Shown in pieces: positions 33,083 through 41,399 of a stretch of DNA of 62,757 nt. The notes under the pieces were generated by a model. It saw only the letters and a program-made list of their open reading frames with translations, was not told the DNA's origin and did no database searches. The stretch lies in assembly GCA_023666665.1 (NCBI GenBank), contig JAMPBN010000005.1, positions 1 through 62,757 on the forward strand. The letters are read 5' to 3'. The translations under genes and the position numbers were made by a program. Source of the stretch: Prevotella sp. GTDB lineage: Bacteria; Bacteroidota; Bacteroidia; Bacteroidales; Muribaculaceae. Positions within the stretch are counted from its first letter, which is position 1. Every line of letters starts with the position of its first letter.

Positions 33083-33796
33083 ATGACGAAGAGATTGCTC
33101 CCGATTTTGTGCTTGTTTCTGCTGTGTGCCTGCGGTGGAGAAAAGAGCTTTAAGGTCAATGTTGACGTGCCTGCCGTGGGTACTCAGGAGATGACCGTGG
33201 TATATGGCGTGGGCGGCGGCGAGCGTGTGGTTATGCGTCTTCCTGCCATTGACGGCAAGTTTGAGTTCAAGGGCCAGAGCGCAGATACAACCAGCGTTGA
33301 GATATATAATGCTAAGAAATTGTTGGTGGCTTGCTTTTTGGCCGTCAACGGTATGGAGCTTGAATTGAAGTTGGCCTGCGACAGTCTTTTTATTGAAGAT
33401 TCGCTGGATAAAGTAATCACTTCGTTGTCTGACACAAGTAAGATGGACTATGGTCTATTCCCTGCTAAGGTTTCAATCCTGGTTCGCCAAGATTCAACGG
33501 CAAGGTTTTCACCTCGCGGGCTATGGTTTTTTACTGCGTCAATTCCCGAGCGGTCCCACGCCGTGATTGACTCGATGCGCAAGTATGCTAAGCTTGACAC
33601 GATTCCGGTGCGCGATGTGTATGTGTCGCCCGATATGAGCCAGTGGCGACTGTCAACGGCCCGAGATTCCGCAACCTGGACTCAGGGTATTATGCCTGAT
33701 GCGCCGTTGGCGTTGAAAGATGTTGTGGTGTCAACCCCATGTATGGTTGAAGTTGACACTGCCGGAGTAGTGCGTCGCGTTTATAATTTCAGATAA
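33083..33796 (+). CDS. DUF4369-type lipoprotein
   Basis: From MTKRLLPILCLF (33083) the protein is 237 residues with a lipoprotein signal (LFLLCAC, Cys about residue 16). A beta-rich domain follows that begins KVNVDVPAVGTQEMTVVYGVGGG and resembles DUF4369, the N-terminal part of many Bacteroidetes thioredoxin-like lipoproteins; no CxxC thioredoxin domain follows. Its function is unknown. An in-frame ATG at 33056 would put the promoter -7 box inside the gene, so it is rejected. The mRNA leader is predicted to be about three bases. The stop overlaps the convergent HsdR-N gene by 16 bases. Confidence 0.7.
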   Translation: MTKRLLPILCLFLLCACGGEKSFKVNVDVPAVGTQEMTVVYGVGGGERVVMRLPAIDGKFEFKGQSADTTSVEIYNAKKLLVACFLAVNGMELELKLACDSLFIEDSLDKVITSLSDTSKMDYGLFPAKVSILVRQDSTARFSPRGLWFFTASIPERSHAVIDSMRKYAKLDTIPVRDVYVSPDMSQWRLSTARDSATWTQGIMPDAPLALKDVVVSTPCMVEVDTAGVVRRVYNFR

Positions 33797-34263
33797 TCGG
33801 GAATTTCCGGCAGGAAGCTGTAAGTGCCTTTGGCGCAGTCAACTTTGCAGCAATAGTGTTTGAGTCCGTTGCTTACTATTAAATAAGGCGTCTGTAAAAC
33901 CATATTGTAGCGCACAATTTGGTCGAATACTTTTCGGGTCAGCGCAACTTCCGGAGCTTTATATTCAATAATCATAAGAGGGGAGCCGTCGGCACTGCTC
34001 CAAACCACGCTGTCGCAGCGGCGTTTGAGGCCGTTGAGATTCACGGTGATTTCGTTGGCAATTAATGAGGCGGGATAGCTTCGGTCGCTAATCAAGTGTG
34101 CTGTAAAGTGTTGGCGCACCCATTCTTCGGGGGTCAGAATCAGCCATTTATGTCGCAGCGGGTCGAAGATTTCAATCAAGCCACGCTGATTGCGGCGCAG
34201 CGGCAGCTCGCGAGGGGGCAGTTTGAGCGGGGTGATGCAATTTTTTTGGTCGGTTGCGGGCAT
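33781..34263 (-). CDS. HsdR N-terminal-like nuclease domain protein (orphan)
   Basis: The 160-residue protein resembles the HSDR_N_2 domain, with EEWVRQHFTAHL, KRRCDSVVWSSADGSPLMIIEYKAPE (a PD-(D/E)xK-type core: Asp, then ExK, about 85-111) and LIVSNGLKHYCCKVD. Full type I restriction subunits are over 900 residues; this short version without helicase or methylase partners is a common stand-alone gene in Bacteroidetes, often beside holA. Its role is unknown. It is divergent from holA and shares the promoter gap, but shows no TAnnTTTG box of its own. Confidence 0.8.
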   Translation of the reverse strand: MPATDQKNCITPLKLPPRELPLRRNQRGLIEIFDPLRHKWLILTPEEWVRQHFTAHLISDRSYPASLIANEITVNLNGLKRRCDSVVWSSADGSPLMIIEYKAPEVALTRKVFDQIVRYNMVLQTPYLIVSNGLKHYCCKVDCAKGTYSFLPEIPDYLKL

Positions 34264-34280
34264 AAATGAGAAAAAATGTG

Positions 34281-34288
34281 TAACTTTG
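34281..34288 (+). promoter_or_regulatory. -7 box of the holA operon
   Basis: TAACTTTG 31 bases before the holA ATG. A -33 TTG at the right spacing is not clear. Confidence 0.6.
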
Positions 34289-34319
34289 ACCTCTGCAAAT
34301 TTAGCAAAAAATTCACTTT

Positions 34320-35345
34320 ATGGCATCATTGCAACCAACTTTTAAGGAAATCCGTCAGCAAATCAAGGGGGGAACCCCGGCGCCGCTCTACGTGTTACAC
34401 GGCGAGGAGGCATATTATATTGATGAGTTGACAAAGGATTTTGAAGCTTTGGTTCCTGATGAAGAGAAAGATTTCAATCTCTATATATTATATGGCCCGC
34501 AGGTTGAACCCGACGTGGTAATAGATGCATGTCTGCGCTATCCGATGATGGCCGAGCGCCAGGTTGTCATAGTCAAAGAAATGCAAGCTGTAAGCCAAAA
34601 AGCGAACTTTCTCAATGCCTTGGTAGAGTATGCAAAGCGCCCTAATCCTCAAACCGTACTTGTGATAATTGGTCGCGGCGAAGCTCTAACGGGAGCGTCG
34701 TTTATGAACGCCGTCAAGTCATCAAAGGGAGTTGTTTTTAAATCTGACAGATTGTGGGAAAGCCAGATAGGCCCGAAAATCGAGGAACTTGCCGCCGAGG
34801 CCGGTTTAAGCGTGGATGCCAAAGCCAAGGCGATGCTCGTTGAACATGTCGGATCCGACCTGAGTCGTATGCACAACGAGGTTAGAAAGCTCACCTTGGT
34901 ACTGCCCAAGGGGGCGTCCATAACCCCGCAGGTGGTTGAAAAACTCATCGGAGTCAGCAAGGAATACAATAATTTTGAACTTGTAGAGGCCGTGGCCAAG
35001 CGCGATGCCGCAAAGTGTTATCGCATCATTGAATTCTTCCGCAAGAATCCTAAAACCCATCCATCAATACCGGTTGGAGCCACTCTTTTCAACTTCTTTG
35101 CAAAGATGCTTCTGGCCTTTTACGCGCCCGAGAAGTCAGACTATGGCATAGCGGCGGCAATCGGCTCAAAGCCCGGAGGTGCCGACGTGCGACGCATTGT
35201 CGGCGCAATGAGAATGTATAATGCCCGTCAGGTAATTAATGCAATCACTGCTTGCCGCCGATTTGATGTGCGCTCCAAGGGCGTGGGTTCCCGAATGGAC
35301 TCATATGATCTATTGCGCGAACTTATTTTCGTTATTTTGAACTGA
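34320..35345 (+). CDS. holA: DNA polymerase III delta subunit
   Basis: The 341-residue clamp-loader subunit opens the sliding clamp. Seen are the N-terminal LYVLHGEEAYYIDELTKDFE, the KEMQAV region (about 82-87), LVEHVGSDLSRMHNEVRKL (about 168-186) and the helical collar with KGVGSRMDSYDLLRELIF at the end. The domains follow the AAA-like delta fold without a functional P-loop, as expected. The stop shares one base with the murF-alr ATG. Confidence 0.92.
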   Translation: MASLQPTFKEIRQQIKGGTPAPLYVLHGEEAYYIDELTKDFEALVPDEEKDFNLYILYGPQVEPDVVIDACLRYPMMAERQVVIVKEMQAVSQKANFLNALVEYAKRPNPQTVLVIIGRGEALTGASFMNAVKSSKGVVFKSDRLWESQIGPKIEELAAEAGLSVDAKAKAMLVEHVGSDLSRMHNEVRKLTLVLPKGASITPQVVEKLIGVSKEYNNFELVEAVAKRDAAKCYRIIEFFRKNPKTHPSIPVGATLFNFFAKMLLAFYAPEKSDYGIAAAIGSKPGGADVRRIVGAMRMYNARQVINAITACRRFDVRSKGVGSRMDSYDLLRELIFVILN

Positions 35346-37579
35346 TGAATAAGATTTTAGAAGCTATGGCTGCTGCGGGTAAGGATATTGTCCTTACCGA
35401 TTCGCGTTCACTGCGCGAGCCGCAACGGTCAGTGTTTTTCGCACTACATACCGCCAATAACGACGGCCATAAATATATCCCCGAGCTTGCTGTTGCAGGT
35501 GTCAGTCTCTTCGTGGTTGAGAAGAGACCCGAAGGAATTGCCGGAGATTTCATTGTGGTTGAAAATACTCTTGATGCTCTCCAATCTGCGGCAGAAGACT
35601 ATCGCAATCTTTTCCACGGCCATATGGTTGCCGTGATAGGCTCTAAGGGAAAAACCATAGTTAAGGAATGGCTTGCCGAGGGTTTCGCTTTCAAGGCATT
35701 GACCTCGCGCTCTCCGCGCAGTTGGAACTCGCAGATAGGTGTGCCGCGAGCCGTTTTGGGTTTGAATCCGTCGGCAGAATATGCCGTTGTTGAAGCCGGA
35801 GCCACTGCCCCCGGCGAAATGGCCCGGTTGGCTGCGGTAGTGCAACCCGAAACGGTCGTGGTTACCGGAATAGAACCTCTCGGCGAAAACGATACTTTCT
35901 CAGACTTTTACCAAAAAGCCGGCGAACTCCTGAAAATGGCGTACAATGCCTCGCGGGTAATCTTCCCGGCGGAGCTGCTTGAGGCGGTTGAGCGCAATGT
36001 TCCGGCTGCGGTTATGAAAATTGCCGTAGAGTTGCCACCGTCTGCCGACTGGATTGAGCGCGACCGGTTGCTCACCACCGAGACGCTGAGATTCTACGGT
36101 GTTCAGCTTCCGGAAGACACCGTGCGCCCGCTCTATACGCGGTTGAATGCCAGCGACGGCGTTAATAACTGCACCATAATAACCGACCGTTTTACCTGCG
36201 ACACTTTCTCGCTTGACTCGGCTCTTGATTTTACCCTGCGCAGAAAAACCGCCCACAAAAAAGTTACGGTTATATTAGACACGCTCCGCGACTGCGACCA
36301 AAAGCCGCAGATTGCCGAAGTTGACCGCATAATCTACGTTGGCAAAGGCGGTATGACAAAGGAGGAATTTTGTCAGACAATCTCCGTCAGCGACTTCAAC
36401 AATGAATTGATTCTCGTTAAAGGCGAAGAGGGTGGGGTAGTCGCCACGTTTGGCGAGCAGCTCCAGGCGCGTCACCACGAAACCGTTCTTGAGGTCAATC
36501 TTGATGCCATCGTTCATAACTTCAACCATTTCCGTGCATTGCTGAAACCCACCACCGGCATTGTTTGTATGGTGAAAGCCTCCGGATATGGTGCCGGAGC
36601 ATATGAGCTTGCCAAGACACTTCAGAGTCAGGGCGCTGCCTATCTTGCAGTTGCCGTGGTTGATGAGGGCGAGGAACTTCGCCGCGCCGGCATCACAATG
36701 CCGATTATGGCTCTGAACCCCAAGGTGACGAACTATGACTCACTGTTCTCAAATCACCTTGAACCGGAGATTTTCAGCTTTGATATGCTCGATGAGTTTA
36801 TTCGCGAGGGGCGCAAACGCAATATCCGGCATTATCCCATTCACGTGAAGTTCGACACCGGTATGCACCGCCTCGGTTTCCTCGAGGAAGACATTCCCGC
36901 GCTCTGCTCACGGTTGGGCAATACCGACGTTGTCATAGTGGAATCAGTGTTCTCTCACCTTGCAACCGCCGACTGCCTTGATATGGATGACTACACCAAC
37001 CGTCAGCTCGCTCTTTTCGTCGAAATATGTGAAAAAATGAAGTCTGCGCTCGGATATGCGTTTAAGCGCCATATTCTGAACTCTGCCGGCATAGCGCGTT
37101 TTCCGCAATATCAGTTTGAAATGGTGCGTCTCGGCATCAGTTTATACGGTGTAGACACAATCGGTGTGCCTCAAACCCGGGGCTTGCGCACTGTCAGCAC
37201 CCTCCGCTCAATAATAATATCCATTAAAGAATGGCCCGAAGGAACCTCAATCGGCTACGGACGGCGCACGATTCTTGACCGCAAGTCGCGAGTTGCCACT
37301 GTCCCCGTTGGATATGCCGACGGCCTTGACCGCCACCTGGGCAACCGCCTCGGTAAGGTGTGGGTCAACGGCACGCTGTGTCCCATACTGGGCAATGTAT
37401 GTATGGATGCTTGTATGGTTGACATTACCGATGTCCCCAAAGTCGAAGTTGGAACCTCGGTAGAGTTCTTTGGTGAAAACCTCCCGGTCTGCGATGTCAG
37501 CGATGCGCTGCAAACCATACCTTACGAAATCCTCACCTCGGTATCCCCCCGCGTAAAACGTATTTATTACAGAGAATGA
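35345..37579 (+). CDS. alr: fused MurF-like domain and alanine racemase
   Basis: The 744-residue fusion has a Mur-ligase-like half (about 1-375) and an alanine racemase half (about 380-744). The racemase half is intact: CMVKASGYGAG with the PLP Lys411, SVFSHLATAD, YGRRTILD, VPVGYADGLDRH with the second catalytic base, and LGNVCMD. It makes D-alanine for peptidoglycan. The MurF half looks degenerate: the P-loop reads GSKGKT (99-104) instead of GTNGKT, the usual NIGxAHxENF reads GIEPLGENDTF (175-185), NDSYN reads TDRFT (280-284), and the segment between about 190 and 265 is shorter than in Bacteroides homologues, which total about 830 residues. It may serve only as a scaffold. The queA start overlaps the stop by four bases. 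Confidence 0.9.
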   Translation: MNKILEAMAAAGKDIVLTDSRSLREPQRSVFFALHTANNDGHKYIPELAVAGVSLFVVEKRPEGIAGDFIVVENTLDALQSAAEDYRNLFHGHMVAVIGSKGKTIVKEWLAEGFAFKALTSRSPRSWNSQIGVPRAVLGLNPSAEYAVVEAGATAPGEMARLAAVVQPETVVVTGIEPLGENDTFSDFYQKAGELLKMAYNASRVIFPAELLEAVERNVPAAVMKIAVELPPSADWIERDRLLTTETLRFYGVQLPEDTVRPLYTRLNASDGVNNCTIITDRFTCDTFSLDSALDFTLRRKTAHKKVTVILDTLRDCDQKPQIAEVDRIIYVGKGGMTKEEFCQTISVSDFNNELILVKGEEGGVVATFGEQLQARHHETVLEVNLDAIVHNFNHFRALLKPTTGIVCMVKASGYGAGAYELAKTLQSQGAAYLAVAVVDEGEELRRAGITMPIMALNPKVTNYDSLFSNHLEPEIFSFDMLDEFIREGRKRNIRHYPIHVKFDTGMHRLGFLEEDIPALCSRLGNTDVVIVESVFSHLATADCLDMDDYTNRQLALFVEICEKMKSALGYAFKRHILNSAGIARFPQYQFEMVRLGISLYGVDTIGVPQTRGLRTVSTLRSIIISIKEWPEGTSIGYGRRTILDRKSRVATVPVGYADGLDRHLGNRLGKVWVNGTLCPILGNVCMDACMVDITDVPKVEVGTSVEFFGENLPVCDVSDALQTIPYEILTSVSPRVKRIYYRE

Positions 37580-38763
37580 ATCCACAACAAATCAGCATAG
37601 AAGACTATAATTACCCTCTTCCCGATGAGCGCATTGCCAAGCACCCCCTAGTGCAACGCGACCGTTGCAAGCTCCTTGTGCGCAAACACGATGGCACGAT
37701 TGAAGACCATCGTTTCAACGAGTTGCCGTCATTGCTCCCGGAGGGTTCTTTGTTGATTTATAATAACACCCGCGTGATAAACGCCCGCCTGCGTTTCCGC
37801 AAGGAGAGCGGAGCGCTGATTGAGGTGTTTTGCCTTGAGCCGGTCAGCCCGATTGACTATGCCGTGAATTTCGCGTCAACCGGTGCAAGCGGCGTTGAAT
37901 GGCAATGCTTTGTGGGCAACAGCAAGCGATGGAAGGATGGCAAGCTGATGGGACTTGTCGGTGACTCCGTTCTCACCGCCGAAAGAGTTGCCAAAACCGG
38001 AAACTCTTCTATTATAAGATTCTCCTGGACCGGCGATATGACTTTTGCCGAGATTATTGCCGCCGCAGGTGAACTTCCCATCCCGCCATATCTCAACCGC
38101 CCGACAGAGCAGTCCGATATGCAAGATTATCAAACGGTGTTTTCCAAAGTCGACGGCTCCGTAGCCGCCCCGACCGCCGGACTGCATTTCACTCCCGAGT
38201 TGCTCAAGGCCGTGGATGCCGCCGGAATGCAACGTCGCGAATTGACCCTCCACGTGGGAGCCGGCACATTCCAACCGGTGAAGTCCGAGCAGATTGGCCA
38301 ACACGAAATGCACAGCGAATTTATCTGCGTGGAGCGCCGGCTCATAGAGGAATTGGCCGATACTGACCGACCGATTATCGCCGTTGGAACTACCTCGGTG
38401 CGCACTCTCGAAAGTCTGTATCATTTGGGTTGCCTTGCAGCTCAAGGCCGGAATATAGGTGAATTGCCCCAGTGGTATCCGTATTCCGCCGAACATCCGC
38501 GCCTGTCGCGAAAAGATGCCCTGCAAGCATTGGCAAAAATGTGTGGCGAGCGTCTGGTGACATCCACCCGGGTAATCATTGCTCCGGGCTACGAGTATAA
38601 GGTGGTCGACGGAATAATTACCAACTTCCATCAGCCCAAATCAACGTTGTTGCTGCTGGTGAGTGCTTTTGTTGGCGACGGATGGCACAAGATGTATTCC
38701 CACGCGCTTGCCGACCCGGATTATCGTTTCCTTTCATATGGCGATGCCTGTCTGCTCCTCTAA
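37576..38763 (+). CDS. queA: S-adenosylmethionine:tRNA ribosyltransferase-isomerase (QueA family)
   Basis: The 395-residue protein carries the QueA signatures YPLPDERIAKHPL (with FNYPLP replaced by YNYPLP), LIYNNTRVINARL, AAPTAGLHFTPELL, THHVGAGTF-like LTLHVGAGTFQPV, GTTSVRTLES and ITNFHQPKSTLLLLVSAFVG. QueA transfers ribose from SAM to preQ1 in tRNA to make epoxyqueuosine. It is longer than E. coli QueA (356) with an insert in about residues 285-300; such longer QueA-like proteins occur in Bacteroidetes. It is coupled to murF-alr and followed by the gltX promoter region. Confidence 0.85.
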   Translation: MNPQQISIEDYNYPLPDERIAKHPLVQRDRCKLLVRKHDGTIEDHRFNELPSLLPEGSLLIYNNTRVINARLRFRKESGALIEVFCLEPVSPIDYAVNFASTGASGVEWQCFVGNSKRWKDGKLMGLVGDSVLTAERVAKTGNSSIIRFSWTGDMTFAEIIAAAGELPIPPYLNRPTEQSDMQDYQTVFSKVDGSVAAPTAGLHFTPELLKAVDAAGMQRRELTLHVGAGTFQPVKSEQIGQHEMHSEFICVERRLIEELADTDRPIIAVGTTSVRTLESLYHLGCLAAQGRNIGELPQWYPYSAEHPRLSRKDALQALAKMCGERLVTSTRVIIAPGYEYKVVDGIITNFHQPKSTLLLLVSAFVGDGWHKMYSHALADPDYRFLSYGDACLLL

Positions 38764-38772
38764 ACTATAAAA

Positions 38773-38800
38773 ATTCATAATTACTGATTCATAATTGTTG
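38773..38800 (+). repeat. heptamer array, ATTACTA family
   Basis: Four units: ATTCATA, ATTACTG, ATTCATA again and ATTGTTG. It fills the space between the queA stop and the gltX -7 box (38810-38817), where the -33 element should lie. The related array at 41362 precedes lysS. Confidence 0.75.
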
Positions 38801-38809
38801 AAAATTTCG

Positions 38810-38817
38810 TAACTTTG
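38810..38817 (+). promoter_or_regulatory. -7 box of gltX
   Basis: TAACTTTG 26 bases before the gltX ATG. The normal -33 position falls inside the heptamer array (CTG at 38784-38786), so the -33 is weak. Confidence 0.65.
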
Positions 38818-38843
38818 CGGTTGAAAAATTGTAACCAAGATTT

Positions 38844-40388
38844 ATGGACACAACAGACCGTGAAGTTAGAGTGAGATTCGCTCCGTCGCCTACGGGGCCT
38901 CTCCATATCGGCGGCGTGCGCACCGCTTTGTATAACTACCTTTTTGCTCGTCAGCATGGCGGCACTATGATTCTCCGCATTGAGGACACCGATTCGCAGC
39001 GTTTCGTTCCCGGAGCGGAAGCATACATCAACGAAGCGCTCCATTGGCTCGGCATTGAAATTGACGAAGGCGTGGCTGAAGGCGGCCCTTATGGACCTTA
39101 CAAGCAAAGTGAACGCCGCGACATATACCGTCAGCACGTTAAGCAACTCCTTGACAACGGCAAGGCATATATCGCTTTCGATACCCCCGAAGAGCTCAAC
39201 GCCTCACGTGAAGCAACTCCCAACTTCCAATATGATGCTCGCACCCGCGGCAATATGCGCAACTCGCTGACAATGCCTGCTGAAGAGGTTCAGGCTCTTA
39301 TTGATGCCGGAACTCCCTACGTAGTGCGCTTCAAAATTGACGGCGGACGCGCCGTTGAGGTCAACGATCTTATTCGCGGCAAAGTGGTGATTAAGAGCGA
39401 CATCCTCGACGACAAAGTACTCTACAAGAGTTCTGACGACCTGCCAACTTATCACCTGGCCAACATTGTTGACGACCACCTGATGAAGGTGAGCCACGTG
39501 ATTCGCGGCGAAGAATGGTTGCCGTCTGCCCCGCTCCATGTGCTCCTATATGAAGCATTTGGCTGGGCCGACACTATGCCGGCGTTCGTACACCTGCCCC
39601 TGCTGCTCAAGCCCGACGGCAAAGGAAAACTCAGCAAACGCGACGGCGACCGCCTCGGATTCCCGGTATTCCCCCTGCTTTGGAAAGACCCCGAAACAGG
39701 CAATATATCACGCGGTTATCGCGAAGACGGCTATCTGCCGCAGGCCGTTGTCAACTTCCTGGCTCTCCTCGGTTGGAATCCCGGCGATGATACGGAAATT
39801 ATGACGATGGATGAACTGATTAAGCGATTCTCGCTTGAGCATTGCTCAAAGTCCGGTGCGAAATTCGCCTACGAAAAGGGAACCTGGTTCAATCACCAAT
39901 ACCTCCAAATGCTTCCCGATAACGAACTCGCCGAACTTTTCAAGCCCATTTTGAAAGAACACGGCGTTAACCCAGACGACTTTGCGCCCGAATATATAGA
40001 AAAGGCTGTAGGTATGGTAAAGGGTCGCATCAACTTTGTGCGTGACCTTTGGGACAATGCCAAATTCTTCTTCGTGGCTCCGACGGAATACGAAGAAAAG
40101 AGCGTGAGAAAACGCTGGACGGCAGAAACTCCGGCATATCTTACCGAAATGCTCGGCTGGATGAAAGCGCTCCCCTCGCTCAGCCCCGCAGATGCTGAGC
40201 AACCCGTGCTCGACAAAATTAAGGAGCGCGAGTGGCATATGGGCAACGTGATGAACGCTCTGCGTCTTGCCGTAGTGGGCGAGTGCAAGGGTCCGCATAT
40301 GTTTGAGATTACCGAACTCCTCGGCTATGACGAAGTTGAGCGCCGCGTAAATGCCGCAATTGCAAACATTAAACCGATAGTACAATGA
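38844..40388 (+). CDS. gltX: glutamyl-tRNA synthetase
   Basis: The 514-residue class I synthetase charges tRNA-Glu. The HIGH-type motif is [10 protein letters not shown] (about 13-22), KMSKS is KLSKRDG (about 257-263), and the zinc-region equivalent lacks a full Cys set, as in many relatives. The C-terminal anticodon-binding helical domain is complete. The stop overlaps the argC-like ATG by four bases (ATGA), so the two are translationally coupled. Confidence 0.95.
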   Translation: MDTTDREVRVRFAPSPTGPLHIGGVRTALYNYLFARQHGGTMILRIEDTDSQRFVPGAEAYINEALHWLGIEIDEGVAEGGPYGPYKQSERRDIYRQHVKQLLDNGKAYIAFDTPEELNASREATPNFQYDARTRGNMRNSLTMPAEEVQALIDAGTPYVVRFKIDGGRAVEVNDLIRGKVVIKSDILDDKVLYKSSDDLPTYHLANIVDDHLMKVSHVIRGEEWLPSAPLHVLLYEAFGWADTMPAFVHLPLLLKPDGKGKLSKRDGDRLGFPVFPLLWKDPETGNISRGYREDGYLPQAVVNFLALLGWNPGDDTEIMTMDELIKRFSLEHCSKSGAKFAYEKGTWFNHQYLQMLPDNELAELFKPILKEHGVNPDDFAPEYIEKAVGMVKGRINFVRDLWDNAKFFFVAPTEYEEKSVRKRWTAETPAYLTEMLGWMKALPSLSPADAEQPVLDKIKEREWHMGNVMNALRLAVVGECKGPHMFEITELLGYDEVERRVNAAIANIKPIVQ

Positions 40389-41356
40389 TTCGCGCCGGCA
40401 TTCTTGGCGGCGAGGGTTTTGCCGCCGGTGAGCTTATCCGCTTGCTGATAAATCACCCCGATGTTGAACTGAGCCGCGTGCAGAGCAATCTTTACGCCGG
40501 CAAGCTCATCACTGAAGTACACCAGGGAATGGAGGGAGAAACATATCTCCGCTTCACCCCCGATGTTGAACTCGACGAGCTCGATGTGGTGTTCTGTTGC
40601 TACCCCCACGGCCACACCTCGCGCCTCTTTGCAAACCGACAAATCCCTGAAGATTTAAGAATCATTGATCTGAGCCGTGACTTCCGACTTGAGAGCGAGG
40701 GCAACGATTTTGTATATGGTCTTCCGGAGCTTAACCGCAAACGGCTCGTTCACGGCGTTAAACACGTCGCTACACCCGGCTCGTTTGCCACCGCCATAGA
40801 ACTTGCGCTACTCCCTCTGGCTAAAAATCTGCTCCTTAACTCGCCGATTCACATTACCGCAATCACCGCATTCAGCGGCTCGGCGGTAGAGAAGTCAAGT
40901 CCCGACCAGCTTGCCTGGCATCGCGATAATGTCAGCATTTATAACCCCCTTGAGCATCAGCACATCCCGGAAATCCGTCAGACACTGAAAACCCTTCAGT
41001 CCACTTTCGATTCCGACATTATGTTTATTCCCATGCGCGGCAGTTTTGCCCGGGGAATGTTGGTAACGGCTTATATGGATATGCCCGTGAGCGTTGAGCA
41101 GCTGCGCAATCTTTATGAAGATTACTATGCCGACCATTCATTTACGTTTATCGTGGACCGTCGGCCGGACCTCAAAGACATTGTCAACACCAACAAATGC
41201 CTTATTCACCTCGAAAAAATCGGTAACAAACTGCTGATTACCGCAGTAATGGACAACATAATCAAGGGTGCAGCCGGCCAGGCCGTTCATAATATGAACC
41301 TGCTGTTCGGACTCCACGAAAAGGTTGGCCTCGCTCTCAAATCCTCTACAATATAA
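40385..41356 (+). CDS. argC: ArgC homologue with the catalytic Cys replaced by Ser
   Basis: The 323-residue protein follows the N-acetyl-gamma-glutamyl-phosphate reductase family throughout: nucleotide-binding [17 protein letters not shown] (about 4-20), [25 protein letters not shown] with the conserved His, MRGSFARGM, and [33 protein letters not shown]-like end. However, the active-site PGC(Y/F)AT motif reads PGSFAT, with Ser133 encoded by TCG at 40781-40783. ArgC forms a thioester through that Cys, so normal reductase activity should be lost or strongly reduced. The ITGSTGAG segment is also changed (ITAFSGSA). It sits between gltX and lysS with no other arginine genes in the window. It may be a re-purposed paralogue or a true ArgC with altered chemistry. 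Confidence 0.85.
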   Translation: MIRAGILGGEGFAAGELIRLLINHPDVELSRVQSNLYAGKLITEVHQGMEGETYLRFTPDVELDELDVVFCCYPHGHTSRLFANRQIPEDLRIIDLSRDFRLESEGNDFVYGLPELNRKRLVHGVKHVATPGSFATAIELALLPLAKNLLLNSPIHITAITAFSGSAVEKSSPDQLAWHRDNVSIYNPLEHQHIPEIRQTLKTLQSTFDSDIMFIPMRGSFARGMLVTAYMDMPVSVEQLRNLYEDYYADHSFTFIVDRRPDLKDIVNTNKCLIHLEKIGNKLLITAVMDNIIKGAAGQAVHNMNLLFGLHEKVGLALKSSTI

Positions 41357-41361
41357 AAGAA

Positions 41362-41396
41362 ATTACTAATTACTAATTGATAATTACTAATTAACT
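41362..41396 (+). repeat. heptamer array, ATTACTA family, before lysS
   Basis: Five units (ATTACTA three times, with ATTGATA and ATTAACT) fill the gap between the argC-like stop and the lysS ATG and end three bases before it. There is no promoter in the gap, so lysS is probably co-transcribed with gltX. Confidence 0.8.
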
Positions 41397-41399
41397 GAA

